Assembly: GCA_964345075.1 (NCBI GenBank)
Contig: CAYFPS010000007.1
Span: forward strand, 67,099-131,098
DNA length: 64,000 nucleotides
Direction: 5' to 3'
Source of the DNA: CAYFPS01 sp964345075
GTDB taxonomy: Bacteria > CAIWAD01
Part shown: piece after piece, positions 26,593 through 35,234 of the stretch
Numbering within the stretch: the stretch's first letter is position 1
Layout of the letters: every line of letters begins with the position of its first letter
Program-made: the position numbers and the translations under genes
The notes under the pieces: generated by a model
The model's database searches: none
What the model saw: the letters and a program-made list of their open reading frames with translations, nothing else
What the model was told of the DNA's origin: nothing

Positions 26593-27008
26593 TCTCCAAT
26601 GATCTTGATCAGGACCCGCTTGGGGCGGTTACCATCGAATTCACCGTAGAAGATCTGCTCCCAGGGACCGAAGTCCAGTCGTCCGCCCGATACAGCCACG
26701 ACGACCTCGCGACCCATGACCTGCCGCTTGAGATGTGCATCACCGTTGTCTTCTCCGGTCAGATTATGGCGATAACGTGATACAGGTTCGTGGGGGGCCA
26801 GCTCTTCCAGCCAGCGCTCGTAATCCGCATGAAGCCCACCCTCATCGTCATTGATGAAGACGCTGGCGGTAATGTGCATGGCATTCACCAACAGCAGGCC
26901 TTCACGAATTCCGCTCTCAGCCAGCGCCTGCTGCACATCGGGCGTAATATTGACGAAGGCACGCCGGCTTGGCACCTTCAGAAGCAGTTCCCTGCGATGG
27001 TGCTTCAC
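26589..27008 (-). CDS. YjbQ family protein (UPF0047)
   Basis: A 139-residue protein of the secondary thiamine-phosphate-synthase enzyme family. Conserved pieces are [40 protein letters not shown] and [18 protein letters not shown], including the His residues that bind metal or phosphate in known structures. The physiological role is not established. GTG at 27008 is chosen because GGAGG lies 4 bases upstream and it gives the standard family length; a longer ORF to 27152 is out of place. Confidence 0.88.
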   Translation of the reverse strand: MKHHRRELLLKVPSRRAFVNITPDVQQALAESGIREGLLLVNAMHITASVFINDDEGGLHADYERWLEELAPHEPVSRYRHNLTGEDNGDAHLKRQVMGREVVVAVSGGRLDFGPWEQIFYGEFDGNRPKRVLIKIIGE

Positions 27009-27790
27009 TTTGCCTCCGGACTCCACGCATTCAGAGCGGCCTTGCGCAGGGCTTCCTTTTCTTCCGCGCTGCGCGACCAGTTGTGATCGTAGGTCGCGGC
27101 TTCCCAGTCTCCATACATGGGGTTCGGCAGCATAATGAAGCGCTTGCCCCACTCCCCGGCCAGTTGACTCACGGCATTGTTCCGCTCTGCGCAGCTCTTC
27201 TTGTCAAAGAGATCGCTGAAGTCACTCAGGTTGTCACCCATAAAAAGCAGAATATCGTGGCTGGCCAGAACCTGCTGACGGCGTGGTTCCTTGCCCGAAT
27301 CCTTGTCGCGCAACAGTACATGCTGCCTGTCGGCATCGGGAAATCCAGCCGCGATCAGGTTGTCGATGGTGGCCTCCAGCACATTCAATTTGCGGTTCGA
27401 GATGTAATACACATCCACTCCACGTCCGGCAGCCCAGTTGAGAAATTCATGCGCTCCGGGAAGGGCCCGTGCACTGCGCGCCTCGCACCATTCCTTCCAG
27501 CTGTCGGGATAAGCCGTGTCGTTGACAATGATGTAAGCCTGATAGGGGCTGTTGTCCAGCACGGTTTCGTCAATGTCCACCACGAGGGCCGGGGGTCGTG
27601 CATCGGGGCGCTTAAGGGCGAGTGCCGCATCCAGTTGCAGGCGTGCCAGTTCAAAGGCCTGCAAACGCAGCGCATGACTTTCAGCGGATTTCTGTGTCCA
27701 GAGCACGGCGCTCTGCGAATAGTCCATGGGTGCGGCCTGACTGCTCAGCGATAGCAGCAGCAGAATGATGACAGGCTTAAGCAATTTCAT
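27005..27790 (-). CDS. Secreted HAD-superfamily acid phosphatase (lipoprotein e(P4)-like, class C)
   Basis: A 261-residue protein with signal peptide [19 protein letters not shown]. The DDDD phosphatase motifs are [18 protein letters not shown] (nucleophile D-x-D) and [28 protein letters not shown] is motif II. Relatives are nonspecific acid phosphatases or 5'-nucleotidases in the periplasm or outer membrane. No lipobox Cys is visible, so it is probably a free periplasmic enzyme. ATG overlaps the modC stop by 4 bases; upstream in-frame starts are inside modC. Confidence 0.87.
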   Translation of the reverse strand: MKLLKPVIILLLLSLSSQAAPMDYSQSAVLWTQKSAESHALRLQAFELARLQLDAALALKRPDARPPALVVDIDETVLDNSPYQAYIIVNDTAYPDSWKEWCEARSARALPGAHEFLNWAAGRGVDVYYISNRKLNVLEATIDNLIAAGFPDADRQHVLLRDKDSGKEPRRQQVLASHDILLFMGDNLSDFSDLFDKKSCAERNNAVSQLAGEWGKRFIMLPNPMYGDWEAATYDHNWSRSAEEKEALRKAALNAWSPEAK

Positions 27791-28908
27791 TCCCGATTCT
27801 CCATGCTTGCTCGTCCGGAACCTGCCAGCGCCGCGCCCTTGATCAGGGCAAGCAGCTTCAGGCCCGGTTGAATGTTCATTTCCCTTGCACTTGACTGATT
27901 GATTCTTGCCAGCAAAGGCAGCCCGGGAGCAAGTTCCAGCTGCACCAGAACATGTCCCATTTCCCGTGACACACAATCAAGCACCGTCACGGGCAGTCGA
28001 TTCAGGATCGAACAGGGGCCGGGATCCCGCAAACTCAGGCTGATATCCCGGGCCTGCAATCGCAGACGAAAGCGTCCTGTATGCGGCGCGCGCTCTCCGG
28101 CCATGATGACACTGACTGGCTGTGACGCTTCGTTTGATCCCGCCACTGCCAGCAGACTGACCTTAAGCAGACCCTCTTCCAGAGCTGACTCCAGACGCGC
28201 ATCAAAGACAATGCCTGTATCACGCCTGTGTGCAAAGGGCCCATCAAGGCGGGCACTCCACTCGCCCGGTGATGCCGGTTCAAGCGTATGGCCCGCTTCC
28301 ATTGGAATAATCTCGTCGGCCAGCTGATCGGCCTCATCCAGACTGTGTGTCACATGAATCACCAGTGAATCAGCCGCAACACGACGTATCACAGGTATCA
28401 GCAGTTGGCGACTGGCTTCATCGAGCGAGGCCAGTGGTTCATCCAGCAGAATCAGTTCCGGATTGGACAGGAGCGCCCGTCCAAGCGCAACCCGCTGGGC
28501 TTCTCCACCGCTCAGGCCGTATACGGGGCGATCAAGCAGCGCACTCAGCTGCAATTCCTCAAGCAGCCGATCATACAAGGCAGGATCCACGCCACCCCGC
28601 CGCCGGGCGCCAAAGACAAGATTGCTTTCCACACTCAGGTGCTCAAACAGGCGCGACCCCTGCATGACCAGTCCGACCCGCCGCATGTTGGCCGGCAGAT
28701 TGCAGCCATCATCCAGCCAGATCTCGTGATTCATTTCAATCCTGCCACGGACAGCAGGCTCCAATCCGGCCAGCGACCTAAGCAAGGTGCTTTTCCCGGA
28801 GCCAGAGGGCCCAAAGAGCACGCGCAGACCGGTGCCTTCAGTAGCAAGCCGCGCCCTCAGGGCAAAGCCCGGCCTTTCCAGCGAAAGCTGCGCGCTAAGG
28901 CCTGTCAC
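27787..28908 (-). CDS. modC: Molybdate ABC transporter ATP-binding protein
   Basis: A 373-residue ATPase of the molybdate importer. Walker A is LFGPSGSGKSTLLRSLAGL, the signature is YGLSGGEAQRVALGRALL, Walker B is ELILLDEPLASLDEAS, and the switch His is in VIHVTHSLDEA. The C-terminal third holds a molybdate-binding (MOP-like) domain. GTG start, 4-base overlap with modB. Tungstate import is an alternative. Confidence 0.9.
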   Translation of the reverse strand: MTGLSAQLSLERPGFALRARLATEGTGLRVLFGPSGSGKSTLLRSLAGLEPAVRGRIEMNHEIWLDDGCNLPANMRRVGLVMQGSRLFEHLSVESNLVFGARRRGGVDPALYDRLLEELQLSALLDRPVYGLSGGEAQRVALGRALLSNPELILLDEPLASLDEASRQLLIPVIRRVAADSLVIHVTHSLDEADQLADEIIPMEAGHTLEPASPGEWSARLDGPFAHRRDTGIVFDARLESALEEGLLKVSLLAVAGSNEASQPVSVIMAGERAPHTGRFRLRLQARDISLSLRDPGPCSILNRLPVTVLDCVSREMGHVLVQLELAPGLPLLARINQSSAREMNIQPGLKLLALIKGAALAGSGRASMENRE

Positions 28909-29591
28909 GACTGCGCCTCCCGCCTCGACTCACGATGAGAGCGCCCGTAAACAAGCAGTAGAACCAGCAGGCTGAAGGCCAGCAGCATGCCGCTTAGCAG
29001 ATGCGCGGTTCCGTAATTCATCAATTCCACGTGTTGAAAAATGGCGATGGACAGTACGCGCGTTTCGCCCGGAATATTGCCACCGATCATCAGGACAACG
29101 CCGAATTCACCCAGGGTATGTGCAAATCCAAGGATGCCTGCCCTGAGCAGTCCTGGTCTGGCCAGCGGCAGGCCCACATGCAGCAGGCGATCCACTGGAC
29201 CGGCGCCCAGGCTGGCAGCCATCTCATCAATCTGGCGAGGCTGGCTGCGAAAGGCCGTAATCAGCGGCTGTACGACAAAGGGCAGTGAATAGAACAGACT
29301 GCCAATGACCAGACCGGAAAAATGAAATGACGGGCTATGGCCCAGCAGGTCCCAGAAGGAAGCGAGTGGGCCAGCTCCCCCCAGTAGCAGAAGCAGATAG
29401 AAACCAATGACCGTGGGCGGAAGCACCAGCGGCAGTGCCACCAGAGCCTCAATCGGGCCGGTCAGACGGCTCCTGCCCCTGGCAAGCCACCAGGCCAGCG
29501 GTATACCCGCAAGCAGCAGCAGAAGGGTGGAGACAAGGGCCAGCCGCATGCTGAGCCATAGAGGTGGCAGGGCCTGCATGACTTCGCTCAA
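28905..29591 (-). CDS. modB: Molybdate ABC transporter permease
   Basis: A 228-residue permease with five or six hydrophobic helices and the EAA loop that contacts ModC (QIDEMAASLGAGPVDRLLHV). LPLVLPPTVIGFYLLLLLG and HTLGEFGVVLMIGGNIPGET are characteristic of ModB. The frame continues to a TTG at 29591 that forms a TTGA overlap with modA and has GGGAG 8 bases before it; an ATG four codons later is the alternative. Confidence 0.92.
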   Translation of the reverse strand: MSEVMQALPPLWLSMRLALVSTLLLLLAGIPLAWWLARGRSRLTGPIEALVALPLVLPPTVIGFYLLLLLGGAGPLASFWDLLGHSPSFHFSGLVIGSLFYSLPFVVQPLITAFRSQPRQIDEMAASLGAGPVDRLLHVGLPLARPGLLRAGILGFAHTLGEFGVVLMIGGNIPGETRVLSIAIFQHVELMNYGTAHLLSGMLLAFSLLVLLLVYGRSHRESRREAQS

Positions 29592-30325
29592 GGCGCAAGC
29601 TCCCGGCCCGGCACATAGCCATCTTCCCTGATGATCTTCAAGGCTGTTTCGTCTTCCAGCATCCAGTGCCAGAATGCTTTTAGCTCTGCGCTATCAGAGA
29701 GGCGCAGGGCGGCCTGCACAATGGGCTCCTCAAGCTCAGCTGGCAGCTCCTGAATGGACCCACCGCCCTCACGTGCAGCCTGGGCCTGACTGGCAGCAAT
29801 CAGCGCGCCGTCCAGACCACCCAGCTGCGCGAGCTGCAGAGTCTGCGAAATGTTCTCACCCCGCACCAGGCCCGGCAGCTGCAAGTCCCAGACATTCAGC
29901 TCTTCCAGCAGGCGGCGGGCAGCCGCACCATACGGGGCCGTTTGCGGATTGGCAATGGCCAGCCGCCTGGGAGTTTCCAGAAACTGGCGGAGTGATTCGG
30001 GCTCTGCGGCAGCCTGCCAGCAAAGAAGCTTGCCGCCTGCATAGACGGCCACTTCGCTCCCAAAGCCCTCCTGCAGCAGCTTGCGCGGGCGAAGGCTGTC
30101 GGCGGCCAACAGCAAATCGAAAGGCGCGCCCTGCCGAATCTGGGCCGCGAGCGCGCCGGTGGATGCCGTAATCAGCTCCAGCCTGATTTCCGGGTGATCC
30201 TGCTGGTAGCGTGATACAAGTTCCCGGGCCGTGGCGTGGAAGTTGGCGGCCACTGCCAGCCGCAGGTCCTGCTGCCTGGTGGAGCAGCCGAGAGCAAAAA
30301 GCAGCAGGAGCAGAATGGTCCTCAT
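29588..30325 (-). CDS. modA: Molybdate-binding lipoprotein
   Basis: A 245-residue binding lipoprotein (MRTILLLLLFALGC, lipid Cys 14). LRLAVAANFHATARELVSRY, LITASTGALAAQIRQGAPFD and LLLAADSLRPRKLLQEG are the standard ModA blocks containing the oxyanion-binding Ser and Asn residues. A C-terminal lipid anchor-free body follows. It delivers molybdate to ModB. First of the modABC set, itself coupled by a 4-base overlap to an unrelated gene upstream. Confidence 0.92.
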   Translation of the reverse strand: MRTILLLLLFALGCSTRQQDLRLAVAANFHATARELVSRYQQDHPEIRLELITASTGALAAQIRQGAPFDLLLAADSLRPRKLLQEGFGSEVAVYAGGKLLCWQAAAEPESLRQFLETPRRLAIANPQTAPYGAAARRLLEELNVWDLQLPGLVRGENISQTLQLAQLGGLDGALIAASQAQAAREGGGSIQELPAELEEPIVQAALRLSDSAELKAFWHWMLEDETALKIIREDGYVPGRELAP

Positions 30326-31014
30326 GCTTCAAGCTCCCGAAAAGCCTGACGGGCTTCGGCAAGGAACGCTCGCAGCAGGGCCGGGGCCTTGGCACCCTCA
30401 GCATCTTCCACTCCCGTGTGAGCATCCACTGCCAGTGGCCTGACAGATCGAATTGCCTCCGCCACATTCCCGGGCTTCAGACCACCGGCCAGAATCAGCG
30501 GCGCTTTGGCACTTTCGGCAAGCAGCCTGCTCGCATTCCAGTCGTGACACAAACCCGTCGCGCCACGCGCTCCACTGGCGGGATCAAGCGTATCGGTGAT
30601 CCATGCATCCACAAGGCCATGGCGTTCTGCGACAAGTGCCAGGTGCTCGGCCTGACTGCATTCGCCAATGACCAGCGCCTGTATCACACCCAGTTCCGGC
30701 GTGGCTCGGCGCAGCTCTTCAAGTTCTTCCAGAGCCATGCCGCCATGCAGCTGCACCCAGGCGCAACCAAGGCTTTTGCTCAGTTCGACAACATCGCCGG
30801 CCTGCTGCAGATAGGTGATGAGGACGGATTGTGAGCCAATTCCCAGCTGGCGAATGATCCAGGCAGCTTCATCCTCATGCAGATCCGGGCTGTGCACATC
30901 CAGTCTGAAGGGCCAGCCGAAATAATCGACTCCCGCATCCAGCAGCAGGCGCGCCTCTTCGAGTGAGGCGACGCCCGCAATTTGCACGCTATGCTTTTTT
31001 AAAACCGGTCTCAC
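30322..31014 (-). CDS. Phosphoribosylanthranilate isomerase-like TIM barrel lacking the catalytic cysteine
   Basis: A 230-residue protein with the TrpF pattern: N-terminal VQIAGVASLEEARLLLDAGV, WVQLHGGM, WITDTLDPASGARGATGLCH and LAGGLKPGNVAEAIRSVRPL then VDAHTGVED. TrpF normally begins VKICGI..., where Cys is the general base; here that position is Ala (residue 13). The general-acid Asp (in ITDTLD) is kept, as are the phosphate loops. No other trp gene is near. It may therefore not perform the tryptophan reaction. GTG start, 4-base overlaps on both sides. Confidence 0.75.
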   Translation of the reverse strand: MRPVLKKHSVQIAGVASLEEARLLLDAGVDYFGWPFRLDVHSPDLHEDEAAWIIRQLGIGSQSVLITYLQQAGDVVELSKSLGCAWVQLHGGMALEELEELRRATPELGVIQALVIGECSQAEHLALVAERHGLVDAWITDTLDPASGARGATGLCHDWNASRLLAESAKAPLILAGGLKPGNVAEAIRSVRPLAVDAHTGVEDAEGAKAPALLRAFLAEARQAFRELEA

Positions 31015-31805
31015 AGCACAAAGAGCAGGCTGGCAAGAACTTCGCGTACACTTTCGCTTTCAAGCCTGACTCGATAGGCATCCAGCTGGGTGGCACCCGG
31101 AAAGAAGCCGGCACGCGTTGCCTGCGCGGTCTCACGAAAACGCAGATCCAGCTGGTAATGAGCCTCCCGGGGCGCGGGTGCTGGCAGATGAGCAAGGTCC
31201 AAGGCAGCCACTGCGGCCGCAATCTCTTCGCGGACTTCCTGCGGATGCTTAAGCTCTACGCGGTGGCCGAAGGCCCGCTGTGTGACAACCGTGGAGATGC
31301 CAGGGATCCATTCGGCGGCTTCTTCACAGATCCCTGCATCGCCTGCCACAAAAAGCAGAGGAATGCCCATTTCCGATGCAGCCAGGCCGTGCAGACGCAT
31401 TTCCGAGGCCGGCTTGCCATTCAGGCGCGCGTCCACAAGCTGCGTGCTCATGCTGTGAGCGAGCGGGCTGCCACCTTCCCCGGCGCTGGAATGATAGCCC
31501 AGCATCAGGAGGCCGGCTGTGTCTTCTTCAATGCCGGCAATCATGCAAAGTGGCTCAGGCGCCCAGCCACGAATCAGGCGACAACCTCTGGGGAGGCCTT
31601 CCGGATCCAGATTGCGTGCCGTGTCGTGCGCATCACGCACCATGACTTCACGCGCTCCCTTTTTCAGGAGTGCAGATGCAAGCAGGCTTGTATCACGGTT
31701 CATGCGTTCGCGCAGCAGGTCGTAGCCCGGCTTGCCAACGCTGACTTGATCCCAGTGCTGGGCGCCCGTGATCCCTTCCATATCCACGCTGATGAAGAAT
31801 TTCAT
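31011..31805 (-). CDS. M55 family D-aminopeptidase (DppA-like)
   Basis: A 264-residue peptidase. The start MKFFISVDMEGITG carries the first zinc ligands (Asp and Glu), MVRDAHDTARNLDP the next, LLMLGYHSSAGE another His, and MGIPLLFVAGDAGICEEA the last conserved block. B. subtilis DppA releases D-amino acids from short peptides. Here it could recycle cell-wall D-peptides. It follows sufE with a 4-base overlap. Confidence 0.88.
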   Translation of the reverse strand: MKFFISVDMEGITGAQHWDQVSVGKPGYDLLRERMNRDTSLLASALLKKGAREVMVRDAHDTARNLDPEGLPRGCRLIRGWAPEPLCMIAGIEEDTAGLLMLGYHSSAGEGGSPLAHSMSTQLVDARLNGKPASEMRLHGLAASEMGIPLLFVAGDAGICEEAAEWIPGISTVVTQRAFGHRVELKHPQEVREEIAAAVAALDLAHLPAPAPREAHYQLDLRFRETAQATRAGFFPGATQLDAYRVRLESESVREVLASLLFVL

Positions 31806-32224
31806 GCCTTGCCTCCTGTGGCTTGAAAGGCCAGCGCATAGAGCTTGATCTGCTTCAGCATGGCCGCCAGACCATTGGCTCTGGTTGGCGAAAGATGGGC
31901 TCCCAGACCGATCGCTTCCACGAAATCAGGCTTCAGGGTGAGCAGTTCAGCGGGTGTACGATCGCTGTAGACTTCCAGGACAAGTGCCACAATGCCCTTG
32001 ACGATCAAGGCATCGGAATCGGCACTGAAGGTGACTTTTCCCGCTTCCAAACGGGGCTTGAGCCAGACCTGTGACTGGCAACCCTTGAGCTTGAAGCGCT
32101 CGTCCCTCTCGGCTTCTGCCATCCCCTGAAGTGCGCTGCCCATTCGGATCAGTTCTTCATAGCGGGCTTCCCAGTCTTCCAGGGCCGTAAAACGATCGAC
32201 GATCGCCTGCTGTCGAGTATCCAT
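31802..32224 (-). CDS. sufE: SufE-like sulfur acceptor protein
   Basis: A 140-residue Fe-S biogenesis factor that accepts sulfur from a cysteine desulfurase. The active Cys is residue 49 in FKLKGCQSQVW; FSADSDALIVKGIVALVLEV and LGLGAHLSPTRANGLAAML-like sequence complete the fold. No sufBCDS genes are nearby. ATG at 32224 has AGGAA four bases upstream, better than an ATG at 32257. It is the first gene of the eleven-gene overlap chain. Confidence 0.9.
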   Translation of the reverse strand: MDTRQQAIVDRFTALEDWEARYEELIRMGSALQGMAEAERDERFKLKGCQSQVWLKPRLEAGKVTFSADSDALIVKGIVALVLEVYSDRTPAELLTLKPDFVEAIGLGAHLSPTRANGLAAMLKQIKLYALAFQATGGKA

Positions 32225-32328
32225 GAGATTCCTTTTCTGATCCTTGGAATATGGCAATTGAAGCCGGCGGCCGGCAGCTTGCTGCTGGCAATTGCTACAC
32301 TCGAAAGCTTGAAAAAGATGGAGTCAGC
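32225..32328. promoter_or_regulatory. Divergent intergenic region between sufE and the GroES-like gene
   Basis: The 104-base gap must drive the long minus-strand chain and the plus-strand gene. It holds two copies of GCAATTG (near 32252 and 32287) and the GC-rich inverted repeat GCCGGC-GGCCGGC between them. I see no convincing -35/-10 pair on either strand. Confidence 0.35.
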
Positions 32329-32718
32329 ATGAGTGGACTGGAACACCTGAAGGTCATTGGCGACCGTGTCCTGATTCTGCCCGACAGCGGTCAACAGCGG
32401 ACCAGTTCGGGCCTTTACCTGCCGCCAAGTGTCAGCGAACGGGAGAAAGTGCAGGGCGGGACGGTTGTGGCAGTCGGCCCGGGAACGGCCCTGCCCGAAC
32501 CGGATGGTGACAGTGAACCCTGGCAACAGAACCGCCGGGCCATCCGCTACCTGCCGATGGAAGTGGAGGTGGGCGACTACGCTCTATTCCTGAAGAAGTC
32601 GGCCATCGAAATCAAATACGGTGAGCAGCTCTATCAGATTGTCCCGCTGGCGGGCATCCTTGTTGTCGAGCGCGATGAGCAGGATCCGGGCATCGAAGAC
32701 CTGCTGAAATCCAGCTGA
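32329..32718 (+). CDS. Stand-alone GroES-like co-chaperonin family protein
   Basis: A 129-residue protein with the Cpn10 fold pattern: LKVIGDRVLILPDSGQQRTS, SGLYLPPSVSEREKVQGGTV and VAVGPG, then an insertion, VEVGDYALFLKKSAIEIKYG and QLYQIVPLAGILVVE. The family's mobile loop would lie around residues 19-33. No groEL is adjacent, and it carries an extra stretch (about residues 55-72) and an acidic tail, so it may not be the housekeeping GroES. ATG at 32329 has GGAG 5 bases upstream. Confidence 0.78.
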   Translation: MSGLEHLKVIGDRVLILPDSGQQRTSSGLYLPPSVSEREKVQGGTVVAVGPGTALPEPDGDSEPWQQNRRAIRYLPMEVEVGDYALFLKKSAIEIKYGEQLYQIVPLAGILVVERDEQDPGIEDLLKSS

Positions 32719-32720
32719 AT

Positions 32721-33719
32721 TCAGACTAGCTGGTCCAGACTGCCGCCGTCCATTTCGTCTTCATGGAAAATCGCGATCCCGTAGCGCCCACTAGCCGGAT
32801 CGATCCAGCCGCGATACATGCCCTCCGTATCCGCAGCCAGCAGGCCTTCACCCTTATGGTTGATGCAGACCACTCCGCCGTGTCCGCCGCGCTCCTCCAG
32901 AATGGCAAAGGCCGCGTCAACCGCCTCCGGAAGGGACTGGCCAAGCAGGCGTACGCGCGCTTCAACCTCGTGGGCCAGCGCCGCTCGAATGATGTTTTCA
33001 CCATCGCCGGTTGCTGACAGGGCAAGGCTGCGGCTGTCCGCCCAGGTGCCGGCCCCGATACAGGGTGAATCACCAATTCTGCCGGGCCGCTTGAAGTTCA
33101 TTCCACCAGTAGAAGTTGCTGCAGCCAGTGCGCCATTTGTATCACGGGCAACGGCTCCGACGGTACCCTTCTCCAGACCCAGTTCGGCCTCGGCTTCGTG
33201 ATCCAGTCTGGCACGGCCCTTTTTAAGCGCTGCCACATGCTGGGCGAGACGATCGGGTGTGTGGAACCAGTCGTTCTCACAAAGCTCGTGTCCTTTTGAG
33301 GCAAGCCATTCTTCAACAGCTGACCCTTCCGCAAAGACACGCCCCTCGTCCATCAGACGGCGGGCGGCCAGAATCGGATTGCGCAGGCGACGACTACAAC
33401 ACAGCGCGCCACTGGCCCGTGTATCACCGTCCATGATCGAGGCATCCATCTCTACATGGCCTTCGCTGTTCAGCACGCTGCCGCGACCGGCGTTAAACAG
33501 CGGGTACTCCTCCAGCGCCTCTACGGCGGAACAGATCGCATTTACCGCTGTGCCCCCGGCAGCCAGGACTTTCCAGCCTGCAGCCAGCGAGCGGCGAATA
33601 CCCTCAACCCTGCCCAGCCGCAGTTCCTCGCTCAGGACATCTGCCCGGATTGCGCCCGCACCACCATGAACCAGCAGGAGGGGCCCACCGGCTGCCATCA
33701 CTTCCTTGCGCAATTTCAC
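32721..33719 (-). CDS. Isoaspartyl peptidase / L-asparaginase (Ntn hydrolase)
   Basis: A 332-residue type-2 asparaginase family enzyme made as a precursor that cleaves itself. The N-terminal block is LLLVHGGAGAIR, followed by AVEALEEYPLFNAGRGSVLN and EMDASIMDGDTRASGA. The cleavage site with the catalytic Thr is in GTVGAVARDTNG; ATSTGGMNFKRPGRIGDSPC and GDGENIIRA follow. It hydrolyses isoaspartyl dipeptides or asparagine. It overlaps truD by 4 bases. Confidence 0.9.
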   Translation of the reverse strand: MKLRKEVMAAGGPLLLVHGGAGAIRADVLSEELRLGRVEGIRRSLAAGWKVLAAGGTAVNAICSAVEALEEYPLFNAGRGSVLNSEGHVEMDASIMDGDTRASGALCCSRRLRNPILAARRLMDEGRVFAEGSAVEEWLASKGHELCENDWFHTPDRLAQHVAALKKGRARLDHEAEAELGLEKGTVGAVARDTNGALAAATSTGGMNFKRPGRIGDSPCIGAGTWADSRSLALSATGDGENIIRAALAHEVEARVRLLGQSLPEAVDAAFAILEERGGHGGVVCINHKGEGLLAADTEGMYRGWIDPASGRYGIAIFHEDEMDGGSLDQLV

Positions 33720-34801
33720 TCGCTTGATCCTTTCCGGGAAGCGTCCACAAGATTGACCACAAGCTCTTCCAGCAGGCGTGTGGCATAGCTGCCGGCAGGG
33801 AGCTCAAAGGCCAACAGCAGTTGATCCTCACATTGCCATTCATGCATGGCATTCAAGGGCCGCACACGCAGTGGACGGTGTGAGCCCGGAGCCTTTTTCC
33901 CCAGACGGGAAAAGGCCTCATGCTCCAGGCCAAAATCCTGGAGAGCGCGCTCCTCAAGCGCATGGGCATAGCTGCCTGCCTGTTTGCGCGTTTTACTGCC
34001 AGGCAGGGTGGCTGTCAGTTCGACTTCGCCAGCATTCAACCTGGCCTGCTCAGCAGCTTCGTCTTCGCAGCAGAAAAGGCCACTTGTATCACGGCGCCTG
34101 AGCCAGTCGCCCTGCCTGACGGTCTGCTCCAGACCATCATCGCGCCTTTTGAGCACCTGCAAATTGAAAATCGCCGACTGCAAGGCACTGAGCATCAGGT
34201 CGCCGGGTCGCAGGCGCTTTGGCTGGGCCAGCCGGGCAAGCCCGCGCCGCACATTGTCTCCCTGGTAACCGAAGCGCTGGCTACCAAAGACATTGGCAAA
34301 ACCTGATTGGGCAAGCTCATCAAATCGCGCAGCAAAGGCCTTCCTGTCCGGACAGTCCACCCCGCGCAGCAACAGGCGAAAGGCATTGCCCTTCAGATGG
34401 CCGCGCCTGAGCTTGTGACTGTGCGCCTGGGCAGGGCCCAGTTCGATGGCCTCATGCTGAAAACCGGCAAGTGCAGCCTGACAGGAAGCCGGAAGACTGA
34501 TTGTCTGCTCGGTAATGGCGTGCCTGTCCTTCAGGCCCGCACTGCCAATCTCGCGCGCATCGATCCCGAGTCCTGCCGCCACCTGTCTGATAGCCCAGTC
34601 CGTGTTACAATCCACCAGTCGCATTCGTAGCAGCAGGTGGCCATCAGCCACACCATCGGCTTCATAGGCAGGAATCTCATCCACCATGAAATCAGCGGAC
34701 TGATCGCGGTAATGCGCCTGCAATAAAGGCTGCGCGCCAGCCGCACCGGGTGATGTCGCCCGGATCAGGACTTCTTCAACAGGCTGTTCGTCGTGATTCA
34801 T
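33716..34801 (-). CDS. truD: tRNA pseudouridine(13) synthase
   Basis: A 361-residue TruD. The catalytic Asp is in GSAGLKDRHAITEQ (about residue 88), and the signature GNAFRLLLRG plus FGSQRFGYQGDNVRRG (the NYFG..RFG block) are present, with an inserted TRUD domain. It modifies U13 of tRNA-Glu. ATG at 34801 is chosen for the AGGGAAG site just upstream; the ORF extends in frame to 34891 into the arsR promoter. A copy of the octamer at 34085 encodes RRDTSG. Confidence 0.92.
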   Translation of the reverse strand: MNHDEQPVEEVLIRATSPGAAGAQPLLQAHYRDQSADFMVDEIPAYEADGVADGHLLLRMRLVDCNTDWAIRQVAAGLGIDAREIGSAGLKDRHAITEQTISLPASCQAALAGFQHEAIELGPAQAHSHKLRRGHLKGNAFRLLLRGVDCPDRKAFAARFDELAQSGFANVFGSQRFGYQGDNVRRGLARLAQPKRLRPGDLMLSALQSAIFNLQVLKRRDDGLEQTVRQGDWLRRRDTSGLFCCEDEAAEQARLNAGEVELTATLPGSKTRKQAGSYAHALEERALQDFGLEHEAFSRLGKKAPGSHRPLRVRPLNAMHEWQCEDQLLLAFELPAGSYATRLLEELVVNLVDASRKGSSE

Positions 34802-34843
34802 GGGCTTCCCTTCGTTGAACAGGCAAAGGTAAGGATTCCTGTC

Positions 34844-34882
34844 TTGCTTCATTTCGAGAATATTTGCATATTTTGCGAAATG
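34844..34882 (+). promoter_or_regulatory. Arsenic operon promoter with overlapping inverted repeat
   Basis: TTGCTT (34844-34849) and CATATT (34867-34872) are 17 bases apart. The arms CATTTCG (34850-34856) and CGAAATG (34876-34882) form an inverted repeat spanning the spacer and -10 box, with AT-rich sequence between them, as expected for an ArsR/SmtB-type operator. Confidence 0.6.
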
Positions 34883-34901
34883 TCTAAACAAGGAGCCGCC
34901 G

Positions 34902-35234
34902 ATGGACCTTCTCAGAAAGCGCTTTCTCGCACTGGCCGATGGCTCAAGACTGCTGGCTCTCCTGCTGCTTGAGGCCGAAGGCGAGCTCTGCCTCTGTCAG
35001 TTGCAGGAAGTCCTCGACCTGGCCCCCTCTACGGTATCACGCCACATGCAGCTGCTCAAGGACACGGGCTTTGTCAGCAGCAGGAAGGACGGCCGCTGGG
35101 TCCATTTTCGCCTGCAGCCGGAGCTTGATCAGCGCTGGCTGGAGCTGATTCACGACGACAAGGCCGCAAGGCGATTGCTCAAGGAAAAGCGTCTGGCCCT
35201 GAAGGCTGGCACATGTATCACGGGAGTATCCTGA
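34902..35234 (+). CDS. arsR: ArsR family arsenite-responsive repressor
   Basis: A 110-residue winged-helix repressor. The metal-sensing element is ELCLCQLQEVL (the ELCVCDL motif with two Cys), and the recognition helix is in SRHMQLLKDTGFVSSRKDGR followed by WVHFRL. Arsenite binding should release it from the operator at 34850-34882. AGGAG lies 6 bases before the ATG. The octamer TGTATCAC (35214) encodes part of its last residues. Stop and the next ATG overlap by one base (TGATG). Confidence 0.9.
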   Translation: MDLLRKRFLALADGSRLLALLLLEAEGELCLCQLQEVLDLAPSTVSRHMQLLKDTGFVSSRKDGRWVHFRLQPELDQRWLELIHDDKAARRLLKEKRLALKAGTCITGVS

